DNA of 64,000 nt, from contig OZ241745.1 in the NCBI GenBank assembly GCA_965201115.1, positions 2,046,001-2,110,000 of the forward strand. The letters run 5' to 3'. The notes beneath the pieces are model-generated. The model was not told the origin of the DNA. It did not search any database and worked only from the letters and a program-made list of their open reading frames with translations. This stretch comes from JANQOH01 sp965201115. GTDB taxonomy: Bacteria; Pseudomonadota; Alphaproteobacteria; UBA7887. Positions 1 to 6,794 of this stretch are shown here, one piece after another (the stretch's first letter is position 1; every line of letters starts with the position of its first letter). Position numbers and translations under genes: made by a program.

Positions 1-1
1 G

Positions 2-904
2 GCGACCGCATATATACCTTCCATCATCCACACCGATTTTATAGACAAGCTCGGCAAACATCTTCGCAAGATCAAACTGTACTATCCTCGTGTAATATCT
101 TTGGCTTTCGATTCGAAGCGCGAGAACACGAGGGATTATCTCGATCGTCTATACCGGAGAATCGCGTGTGAACTCCGAATGTTGGACTGCAAGGAGGGGC
201 GAACTCGCCATAATCTTATGGAGAATATAAATTTCATCTTGCTGTATCTGGGTGGGGATGAAAGCAGAGCGTCGGCAACGTTTGAAAAATTCGGCCTTGA
301 AGCCTTCGTAACTTCGATAGCTCCGACAGCCGACACGCGCTACTCGACGCCAAACGACCAGCGCACGGCAGCGAACACTCTGGTGAAAGACAGTATTCAG
401 GCCCTCCGGCACGCCCGGACACTGTTCGGCGCCATCGCGGAGCAGATCAAAGACAAGGACAACAAGACTCCTTTGTTGTTGCCAGTGAAGAATTTCGGCG
501 GCGGCATCGGCAGGATTTTGGAAGGGATGCGGGAAGCGATGCTCGATCGGAACGAAAACGACAAGCAATTCAGAAGCCGTATAGCGGGAATTTCCCGCCG
601 TATACACACAAGCCGGCACGACAATCGAGACTGTTTCACGGGGCGTTCGGGACTGGCGTTCAAGGGGCAGCGGAAAGCAGGAGCGCGCCATGGCCTTCCT
701 CCGGTGTGGGCCGATTGCGGTCACGAGTTGTCGTGCATAATTCGGGGACGGTTGAGGTTCGGCGTTCCTTATCAGCCGGGTTTCCACTACGATTGCGATG
801 TTTCAAGCATTACGAAACGGGAATTTCCCTCGTGCCACGGCACCGTAAGGGTAAAAGCAAACCGACAGCATCTGAATATCGCGCCGAACGATAATATCCG
901 GTAG
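2..904 (+). CDS. Hypothetical protein, 5' end outside the window
   Basis: The frame is open from the first bases of the window to TAG at 902-904, so the gene probably starts upstream. The first usable in-window start is TTG 101. I do not recognise the family. The last 75 residues are distinctive: a cysteine/histidine-containing stretch with 'GFHYDC', then a terminal 'HLNIAPNDNIR'. That ending looks conserved, as if it were a folded C-terminal domain. No membrane segment or signal peptide is visible. Base composition differs from the neighbours: the first 60 bases hold 29 G+C and the line at 181-240 holds 25 of 60, while flanking housekeeping genes are far richer. This suggests horizontal acquisition. 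Because the arm at 910-937 follows directly, this is the last gene of its transcript. Confidence 0.6.
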   Translation, partial: ATAYIPSIIHTDFIDKLGKHLRKIKLYYPRVISLAFDSKRENTRDYLDRLYRRIACELRMLDCKEGRTRHNLMENINFILLYLGGDESRASATFEKFGLEAFVTSIAPTADTRYSTPNDQRTAANTLVKDSIQALRHARTLFGAIAEQIKDKDNKTPLLLPVKNFGGGIGRILEGMREAMLDRNENDKQFRSRIAGISRRIHTSRHDNRDCFTGRSGLAFKGQRKAGARHGLPPVWADCGHELSCIIRGRLRFGVPYQPGFHYDCDVSSITKREFPSCHGTVRVKANRQHLNIAPNDNIR

Positions 905-909
905 GAAAA

Positions 910-937
910 CGGCCTGCGGATCGAAGTCCGCAGGCCG
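910..937 (+). terminator. Rho-independent-like terminator
   Basis: A perfect 11-bp stem (910-920 with 927-937) encloses a six-base loop (tcgaag). It sits six bases after the stop codon of the preceding gene. The following tract (cgtttgtc) is only moderately T-rich, so termination may be imperfect. Confidence 0.7.
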
Positions 938-1098
938 CGTTTGTCATCTGGGTTGCCATCGGTTAGCGGCCGCTGCGTTCGGAGCGCCATTGTGCCCATG
1001 CACGCGCTCCCGCAGCGCGCCTACGCGCCTTTAAGCCGGGACAGCTAACGAAGAGAGGGCGAGCTCAGCCCAAGTCCCCGCTCTGGCCTCCCGACCAT

Positions 1099-1135
1099 GC
1101 TCCCTGACCGGCGCAACCGATCCGGGTCAGGGAGC
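1099..1135. repeat. Hairpin in the gap before bolA
   Basis: The stretch 938-1351 has no convincing gene. It contains a perfect 11-bp inverted repeat, gctccctgacc (1099-1109) with ggtcagggagc (1125-1135), around a 15-base loop. A second, shorter repeat follows near 1195-1235 (ccgaatcg / cgattcgg). Neither has a T-tract. They could belong to a small structured RNA or to the 5' leader of bolA. I do not recognise an RNA family. Confidence 0.45.
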
Positions 1136-1351
1136 TCGCACCGGGAATCTCCACCCCGCGCCCCGCAGGCGCCGAGTCTCGATGTCCGCGCGAAACCGAA
1201 TCGACCGTAAGGCGGCGATTCGGTCGAGTCAAGCCCCCGTATCGGCCCGAATCGGCGCTGTCGCGGCGTCGGGTTGTCCGTCGCGCGCCCGCGGGCGCGC
1301 GAAACGACCGAAGGGTTGACGCGGCGGGCGCGCGGCGCCATCGATGAGCGC

Positions 1352-1648
1352 ATGAGCATGGCCGAGCGAATTCGCGACAGGATCGAGCGCGCACTGGCGC
1401 CGGAGCGGCTCGAGATCGTCGATGAGTCGGCGCTGCATGCGGGTCATGCGGGGGCGCGGCCGGGCGGGGAGACGCATTTCCGCGTCGCGGTCGTCTCGCG
1501 CGCCTTCGCGGGGCTGTCGCGCGTCGAGCGGCACCGGCGCGTCAACGCCTTGCTGGCGGAGGAGTTCGCCGCCGGGCTGCACGCGCTCGCGCTGGCGGCG
1601 CGCACACCCGAGGAAGAGGCACGTCCGGGCGGCGGCCCGCGGGCTTGA
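1352..1648 (+). CDS. bolA: BolA family protein
   Basis: The 98-residue product fits the BolA/IbaG fold. It starts MSMAERIRDRIERAL and has the family core 'HAGHAGARPGGETHFRV', a 'LSRVERHRRV' helix and 'LHALAL' near the end. BolA proteins pair with monothiol glutaredoxins in iron-sulfur cluster handling and affect cell shape and stress physiology; that role is known for the family and is not shown here. I chose ATG 1352 because the frame upstream (to 1274) is arginine-rich and unlike BolA. A small membrane-protein gene follows 32 bases later. Confidence 0.9.
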   Translation: MSMAERIRDRIERALAPERLEIVDESALHAGHAGARPGGETHFRVAVVSRAFAGLSRVERHRRVNALLAEEFAAGLHALALAARTPEEEARPGGGPRA

Positions 1649-1680
1649 CGCGCGCCGCGGCTGCGACGGGATTTCGCTTC

Positions 1681-1854
1681 ATGCCCATACCGATCAAGGC
1701 GCTGCTGTCGGCGCTGGTGGCGGCGCTCGGCGCGTTCATGTGGCGGCATGAGCATGCGGCGGGGGCGGCGGATGTGGCGTGGGCGTCGGCGGCGCTGGCG
1801 GCGCTGATGATCTTCGGCGTGTGGCTGTTCCCCGACACGCGCCGGGGGTCGTGA
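1681..1854 (+). CDS. Small membrane protein, unknown function
   Basis: This 58-residue frame runs from ATG 1681 to TGA 1852-1854. It has two hydrophobic segments (about residues 6-19 and 28-50) separated by a short polar, histidine-containing loop, so it is probably a two-pass inner-membrane protein. TTG 1645, overlapping the bolA stop, would also be an in-frame start and would add 12 residues. No family is recognised. It lies between bolA and the RNase P RNA gene on the same strand and may be co-transcribed with bolA. Confidence 0.5.
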   Translation: MPIPIKALLSALVAALGAFMWRHEHAAGAADVAWASAALAALMIFGVWLFPDTRRGS

Positions 1855-1862
1855 CGCGCCTC

Positions 1863-1892
1863 TTGACGCGGCGCGCCCGGGCGCGCCACGAT
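1863..1892 (+). promoter_or_regulatory. Candidate promoter of the RNase P RNA gene
   Basis: A TTGACG -35 box (1863-1868) is followed after 18 bases by CACGAT (1887-1892). The -10 box is weak, but the spacing places transcription start near 1900, exactly where the P1 helix of the RNA begins. Confidence 0.5.
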
Positions 1893-1899
1893 GCCGGCA

Positions 1900-2290
1900 G
1901 CCAGACGGTCGGATGGCCGCTCCGCTCGCGCGGAGAGGAAAGTCCGGGCTCCACGGAGGCGCGGCGCCGGGTAACGCCCGGTGGGGGCGACCCCGAAGAC
2001 AGCGCCACAGAAAGCAAACCGCCCGCGCGCCGCGATTTCCAGGCGCGGCCCGCGGGCAAGGGTGAAAGGGTGCGGCAAGAGCGCACCGCGGCGCCGGCAA
2101 CGGCGCCGGCACGGCAAGCCTCGCCGGGAGCAAGACCGTATAGGGACGGCGGGCGCCGCGCGGCGCCCGGGCCGCGCCTCCGCGGCCGGTCGTCCGGGTA
2201 GGTCGCAAGAGGCGTCCGGCAACGGGCGCCCCAGAGGAATGGCCATCGCTCGCTCGCGAGTACAGAACCCGGCTTACAGACCGTCTGGCC
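1900..2290 (+). ncRNA. rnpB: RNase P RNA (class A)
   Basis: This is the catalytic RNA that matures tRNA 5' ends. Conserved blocks appear in order: 'gaggaaagtccgggctcc' near 1936, 'acagaaagcaaaccgcc' near 2006, the 'agggtgaaagggtgcggcaa' block near 2060, 'agcaagaccg' near 2130, and 'acagaacccggcttacag' near 2262. The terminal P1 helix is formed by ccagacggtc (1901-1910) with gaccgtctgg (2279-2288), which fixes both ends. The length of about 390 nt suits an alphaproteobacterial A-type RNA. A 14-base C homopolymer follows directly, and no normal terminator is seen. Confidence 0.97.
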
Positions 2291-2294
2291 GCTT

Positions 2295-2308
2295 CCCCCC
2301 CCCCCCCC
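2295..2308. repeat. Run of 14 C residues
   Basis: A homopolymer of 14 C lies six bases after the 3' end of the RNase P RNA gene, just before the insertion-sequence debris. Such tracts are slippage-prone. Its true length may vary between cells or be misjudged by sequencing. Confidence 0.9.
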
Positions 2309-2427
2309 GCGCCAGCAGACTGTCGGGCTTGGCCCAAGTTTGCCGCTGTATTTGGTGAGTCGTTATGCATCGGCGTGTTACGCTGGTTTGGCGTGCGAGT
2401 GGCGCTACATTCGGGTCGGGTGTGTAT

Positions 2428-3468
2428 TCAGGCGGTGTATTTTTGCGTTCCTCCGGGTTGTGGGTCGATGCCGAGCGCGGCGTAGATTTCGTTCTGTTCG
2501 CCTTCGGGCATGGCAGCTTTTCGCACATGGAGGGTGCGTCCGTCGGTCTGTCGGAAGGTTGCGGTTACGCGTTGCTGTCCTTCGAGGATTTTGCGCAGGG
2601 TATTCCAGCTGTGGCGGAGTCCGTGTCGACGCAGTTGTTTTCGTATGGTTTGGACGAGTCGGCATGCGATGACGGATATGAAGAGATGGCCTTCGGCGCG
2701 TTCCGGTTTGCGGTGATATACGGGGCGCGGGCCGAGTTCGGATTCGAGGGATCGGAAGACGGTTTCAAGGTCCGTGAGCGTTGCGTATGTTCTCCGGAGG
2801 GTTTCTTCGTCCCATTCGGTTAAGTTGCTGCGCAGGCAATAGACGCCGGGATGTGTGGCCATGGAGCCTTCGAGGGGTTTGCGGGTCCACGTTACGGCTG
2901 TGGCTTTTTCTCCGCTTTCGTCGGCGGCGACGCGAATGCTGTAGCGTTGGGCGGCTCCCCGGCTTTTTCCTTCAATCGTCCGATGCGCTCCCATATGGCG
3001 TCGATGCGTTTGCGGATCCGGGGCCGGGAGAGGCCTTGGTGGAGTTGGGCGCGCGCGGTTTCGAAGCGCGTTGCGAAGCGTTCGACGATGGCGCGCTCTT
3101 TTTCGGCGCGTTCGGCGGAGTAACAGTGCAGGCGCGCCTCGCGTCCGTCGTCGGAGATAGTCTTGTGGATGCGGATTGTCTGTCTGGATGCGGTCTGGAT
3201 GGCGAGCGCGGCGCCGGGGTCGAAGGCGGCGGCGCCGCCGCGGTCCATGACCGCGAGGGCGCCGGCGGGAGCCTTGAGGGCGGCGAGCATGTCCGCCAGC
3301 GTGCTGTGTTCGTCGACGCGCCCGGCAAACGCCTTCGACCGGCGCGTGAAGCCGCTGGCGTCAAGCACGACGCCGAGAGCGGGCAGGGGGCGGTCGTTGC
3401 GCTTTTCCTTCGGGTGTCCGCACTGCGCCTTGGGCAGGTCGGCGGCTGCGCCTTCGAAATATGTAGGT
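2428..3468 (-). pseudogene. IS1634-family transposase, 5'-truncated and frameshifted
   Basis: On the minus strand the frame opens at the border of the adjacent IS1595-type element with 'EPTYFEGAAADLPKAQ' and 'GVVLDASGF', typical of the first catalytic block of IS1634-type DDE transposases. It continues through 'RIDAIWERIGRLKEK' and then shifts frame near 2960. It resumes with 'SRGAAQRYSIRVAADE', 'SMATHPGVYCLRSNLTEWD', 'DLETVFRSLESELG', 'VYHRKPERAEGHLFISV' and a C-terminus at 2428. The N-terminal half is absent, and no matching piece lies on the other side of the IS1595-type element. The gene cannot be functional. Confidence 0.85.
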
Positions 3469-4494
3469 TCAATTAGCGAATTGTATGTACGCATGGTATG
3501 ATGCTTTCGGGTCGTGTGGAGGCGCTTGTCATGCGGAGCGATGAATTTCGGGATTGGCTTGCTCGTGTGGACGCTCTTGGGGCTGCACAGCGTCGCGAGG
3601 CGTTGGCTGTGCTTTCCGGGTGTTCGGTACCGTCTGCGTCTGTGGCGGCTGTCGAGCCTGGCGTGGACGAAGAGCGGCGCTGTCCGCGCTGCCGGGCCAC
3701 AGGGGCGGTGTCCACAGGCCGGGCGCGGGGTTTGCGGCGCTACCGATGCAAGGGCTGCGGTCGCACGTTCAACGCGGCGACGGGCACGCCGTTGTCGGGT
3801 TGGCGCCGCAAGGAGCGGTGGCTTTCGTTCGGCGCGTCGCTTTCCGAGGGGGAGACGGTGCGGGCGTCGGCTGCGCGCTGCGGCGTTGCGGTGTCGACGG
3901 CGTTTCGTTGGCGTCACCGGTTTTTGCGGGCGGTGGAGAAGACGCCGAAGAAGTTGCGGGGGATCGTCGAGGCGGACGAGACATTCGTTCTGCGCAGTCG
4001 CAAGGGGGCGCGGAAACTCGACCGCAAGCCGCGTCGTCGCGGCGGCAAGGCGACCGAACGCGGCTTGTCGCGCGAGCAGGTTCCGGTCCTTGCGATCGCC
4101 GACCGCGGCGGCGGCAATGCGAGCGAGCGCGGCGCTGCCCGCGGTGAGCGCCGATGCGCTCAAGAAGGCGCTTGGGCCGGTCATCGAGACCGGCATTGTG
4201 CTGGTGTCCGACGCCAACCGCGCGTATCGGCCATGCGCCGCGGCGCTCGGCGTGCGGCATGAGGCGCTCGACATGAGCGCCGGCGAGCGGGTGCGCGACG
4301 CCTTCCATATTCAGACCGTCAACAACCGTCACGGCCGCCTGAAGGGCTTCCTGCGCGGCTTTCGCGGCATCGCGACAAGGTATCTCGACAGCTATCTGCG
4401 GCGGTTCCACCTCGTCGGACTCGCCGCACACGCGTCGCCAAGGGCGTGCCTGACCGCCGCAATGAACACAGCGTACATACGATTCGCTAATTGA
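3469..4494 (+). mobile_element. IS1595-family insertion sequence
   Basis: The ends are 24-bp inverted repeats (3469-3492 and 4471-4494) with one mismatch. The element is 1026 bp and carries a single transposase frame. The flanking 8-mers (atgtaggt and gagccatt) do not match, so the 8-bp target duplication expected for this family is missing. Recombination after insertion is likely. The left flank is a broken IS1634-type transposase; the right flank is the 3' end of an exported-protein gene. Confidence 0.85.
3498..4494 (+). pseudogene. IS1595-family transposase, frameshifted
   Basis: The N-terminus (ATG 3498) carries a zinc ribbon, 'CPRC' ... 'YRCKGCGRTFNAATGTPL', then a helix-turn-helix with 'STAFRWRHRFL' and the first acidic block 'GIVEADETF'. 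After 'VPVLAIADRGG' the frame breaks near 4120-4130. The rest, 'LPAVSADALKKALG', 'VLVSDANRAY', 'VNNRHGRLKGFLRGF' and 'ATRYLDSYLRRFH', continues in the +1 frame to a TGA inside the right terminal repeat. All catalytic blocks are present, so a single indel (mutation or sequencing error) would explain the loss. Confidence 0.85.
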
Positions 4495-4834
4495 GCCATT
4501 CCGAAAGATCGCCCAGCACGCGGCTGAGATTCTCAAGCGCGTTCTCGGTCTTGCGAAACTCGGCAAGCGCCTGCCGGGTCGCCGCCTCGACGTCGCTCGC
4601 GCTCCCCGCCGAGGCGGCCGCGAAATCATCGACCGCGCGCTTGGTGGCCGCCATCTGCCGCTGCGCCAGCGACGACGTGTCGTTGAGCTGCTTCACCTGG
4701 CGCTCGGCGCGCTCGAATATCTGCATGACGTCGCCCTCGTCCTGCGCAAGCGCGGCCGGGGCGGTCAGCGCAAGCGCAAGAAACAGGCCGGCGATGCGCC
4801 GCGCGCCCCGCGCGCCGCGAAAATCGGCTTCCAT
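4487..4834 (-). CDS. Exported protein, C-terminus altered by an IS
   Basis: The 115-residue product starts at ATG 4834 after a good ribosome site (gggagtgggaagg). It has a signal peptide: basic 'RGARGARR', hydrophobic 'IAGLFLALALTAPAALA', with cleavage likely before 'QDEGD'. The mature part is a charged, probably helical or coiled-coil segment rich in Ala, Glu, Arg and Gln with no recognised domain. The last codons, Asn and the TAG stop (4487-4489), lie inside the right terminal repeat of the IS1595-type element, so the original C-terminus has been lost or replaced. Whether the shortened protein still works is unknown. Confidence 0.7.
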   Translation of the reverse strand: MEADFRGARGARRIAGLFLALALTAPAALAQDEGDVMQIFERAERQVKQLNDTSSLAQRQMAATKRAVDDFAAASAGSASDVEAATRQALAEFRKTENALENLSRVLGDLSEWLN

Positions 4835-5122
4835 GGCCTTCCCACTCCCTCAATGCGCCCCGCGGGGCGCGGCCGGCCCAACCCTACCGGGAGAGCCCCC
4901 CCGAAAACAACGTGCTGCTTCCGCGGGCGCAATCCGCGCATCGACAAGCGCCGGGGCCGGCGCATCGAACGGCAATTTCGCGCGCGAACGCGCAACGCAA
5001 CGCCGCCGCCGCCGCGCGCCCCGAGCCCCGCGGAGCCCCGCAAATTCCCGCAACCCTCCGCCGGCTTGACGCGCGGGCGCCGCGCGCCGAATTTCCGCCC
5101 GCCGTTGCACGCGAGGCGAGCC

Positions 5123-5545
5123 GTGAACATCGACGCCGCGTTTCTCCGCCGCTGCCTGGACGCTCTGGAGCGCGCTCTCGCCGGGCTCGAGGGCCGCGAC
5201 CGTTCCGGCGTCCTCCACGACGTTTTCCGCGCCGCCTGCGTCAAGGAGTTCGAACTGGCGCTGGAGCAGGCCGGCAAGCTCCTGAAACTGCGCCTGCGCC
5301 CGTGGTTCGCCTCCAACCGCGCGGCCGACAGCCTCGCCTTCAAGGATGTCTTCCGCCACGCCGCCCGGCATGGGCTCATCGACCCCGATGCTTGCGGACG
5401 CTGGCTCGCGTGCCGCGATAACCGCAACGCAACGGCGCACGATTACGGCGAGCGTTTCGCCGAAATCACGTTGAAACTGCTTCCCGGTTTTCTCGCCGAC
5501 GTGCGCGCGTTGGCGGATATCGTCGAGGCGGCGAACGATGGTTGA
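5123..5545 (+). CDS. HepT/HI0074-like nucleotidyltransferase-associated HEPN protein
   Basis: The 140-residue all-helical protein begins at GTG 5123, preceded by gaggcgag. Near the C-terminus it has 'RDNRNATAHDY', matching the HEPN ribonuclease motif R-X4-H-X-Y (Arg101, His106, Tyr108). The HI0074-type 'substrate-binding' partner of minimal nucleotidyltransferases has this architecture. In characterised type VII toxin-antitoxin pairs, HepT is an RNase toxin that MntA neutralises by adenylylation. The stop overlaps the nucleotidyltransferase gene by 8 bases, supporting co-translation of the pair. Function is inferred from family and context. Confidence 0.85.
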   Translation: MNIDAAFLRRCLDALERALAGLEGRDRSGVLHDVFRAACVKEFELALEQAGKLLKLRLRPWFASNRAADSLAFKDVFRHAARHGLIDPDACGRWLACRDNRNATAHDYGERFAEITLKLLPGFLADVRALADIVEAANDG

Positions 5546-5879
5546 CGCGCTTCTCCTGCCCCGGCGCCACCGGCGGGCGCTCGAGGCGCTGCTGCGCGCA
5601 CATCTGCCCGGCGTCGAGGCGTGGGCCTACGGCAGCCGCGTCGATGGGCGCGGCCACGACGCCAGCGACCTCGATCTTGCCCTGCGCGGCCCGGGCCTGC
5701 GCGAGATCCCGGCGGCGCGGCTCGCGGCGTTCGCCGAAGCGGCGCGCGAGTCGAACATCCCCTTCCTCATCGACGCCCGCGACTGGGCCCGCCTGCCGGA
5801 GAACTTCCGCCGCGCGATCGAGCGCCGCCATGTCGCCTTGCCCACCGCCGCCCTTGCGGCGGAACGCGGCGGCGCATAG
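5538..5879 (+). CDS. MntA/HI0073-like minimal nucleotidyltransferase
   Basis: The 113-residue protein carries the polymerase-beta nucleotidyltransferase signature GS-X10-D-X-D: Gly32-Ser33, then Asp44 and Asp46 ('YGSRVDGRGHDASDLDLAL'). Its size fits the minimal nucleotidyltransferase class. MntA-type antitoxins add AMP to a tyrosine in the HepT toxin, and the upstream partner has a Tyr in the right motif. The ATG 5538 start lies inside the upstream gene, which fits translational coupling. An EVE-domain gene follows after 32 bases and may share the transcript. Confidence 0.85.
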   Translation: MVDALLLPRRHRRALEALLRAHLPGVEAWAYGSRVDGRGHDASDLDLALRGPGLREIPAARLAAFAEAARESNIPFLIDARDWARLPENFRRAIERRHVALPTAALAAERGGA

Positions 5880-5911
5880 GGTGCGGCCGCGCGGCGCAAG
5901 CGGAGGAAACG

Positions 5912-6325
5912 ATGGCGTACTGGCTGATGAAATCCGAGCCCGGCGAGTATTCGTGGGACGATCTCGTGCGCGACGGCCGCACCGAGTGGGACGGCGTGCG
6001 CAACCATCAGGCTGCCAACAACCTGAAAGCCATGAAGGTTGGCGACCGCGCCTTCTTCTACCACTCGGTCAACGGCAAGAAGATCGTCGGCGTCATGGAC
6101 GTGGTCCGCGAGGCCTATCCGGACCCGAGCGACGGGAAGGGCCGCTTCGTCATGGTCGACGTCGTTCCCGTCGCGCCGGTTCCGCGCCCGGTGACCCTCG
6201 CAGCCGTCAAGGCCGACGGGCGCTTCGCCGATCTGCTGCTGGTGCGCCAGTCGCGCCTGTCGGTTCTGCCTGTTTCCGACGAGCACTGGGCGCTGCTGTG
6301 CCGAATGGGCGGCGTGGAGGCGTAA
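5912..6325 (+). CDS. EVE domain-containing protein
   Basis: The 137-residue protein starts MAYWLMKSEPGEYSWDDL and continues 'WDGVRNHQAANNLKAMKVGDRAFFYHS'. These are the hallmark N-terminal segments of the EVE family (PUA-like, related to human THYN1), which can bind modified bases in nucleic acids. The start has a strong site, ggaggaaac. The domain fills the whole protein. Family members are common in alphaproteobacterial cores, so this one may be housekeeping; its place after a toxin-antitoxin pair could be incidental. The stop overlaps the candidate start of the following Rieske protein. Confidence 0.93.
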   Translation: MAYWLMKSEPGEYSWDDLVRDGRTEWDGVRNHQAANNLKAMKVGDRAFFYHSVNGKKIVGVMDVVREAYPDPSDGKGRFVMVDVVPVAPVPRPVTLAAVKADGRFADLLLVRQSRLSVLPVSDEHWALLCRMGGVEA

Positions 6326-6690
6326 GCGGCGCGCGGCTTTGCGCGCTGGCGGAGCTGCGCGACGGCGAGACCCGCCTGTTCGCCACCGCCGCGCCGCGGG
6401 GGCCGGATTTCTTCATCGTCCGCCGCGGCGAGGGCGCTGTGGGCTATGTCAACGACTGCCCGCACGCCAATCTGCCGCTCGATCTCGTCCCCGGGCGCTT
6501 TCTCGACCCCTCGCGCGCCCGCATTCTCTGCACGAACCACGGCGCGCTGTTCGATATCGACACCGGCGTCTGCGTGCGCGGCCCGTGCTTCGGCAAGCGG
6601 CTCGTCTCCGCGCCCCTTTCCGTGCGCGGCGGCGAAATCCGCCTCGCCGCGGAAACCGCCGGCCGCTGGAGCCTGCGCCTCCGCGAGTAG
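6298..6690 (+). CDS. Rieske [2Fe-2S] protein
   Basis: The 130-residue frame has both Rieske ligand boxes, 'CPHANL' (Cys54, His56) and 'CTNHGALFD' (Cys78, His81), so it should bind one [2Fe-2S] cluster. It is a stand-alone, soluble, ferredoxin-like Rieske domain and would act as an electron carrier or redox subunit; no partner oxygenase is adjacent. The start is uncertain. GTG 6298, inside the EVE gene, is the nearest conventional codon, and homology-like sequence begins around 'ARLCALAEL'. A Cys pair near residues 92-97 is additional. Confidence 0.8.
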   Translation: MPNGRRGGVSGARLCALAELRDGETRLFATAAPRGPDFFIVRRGEGAVGYVNDCPHANLPLDLVPGRFLDPSRARILCTNHGALFDIDTGVCVRGPCFGKRLVSAPLSVRGGEIRLAAETAGRWSLRLRE

Positions 6691-6794
6691 TCCCGGGCGC
6701 TTCCGGCCGTCGCGAGGCATGGACGCGGCGGCGAATCGTCGGAATACTCCCCGCGCGGCCGCGCCGCCGGCCGCCGCAACCACGGGAGACGCGA

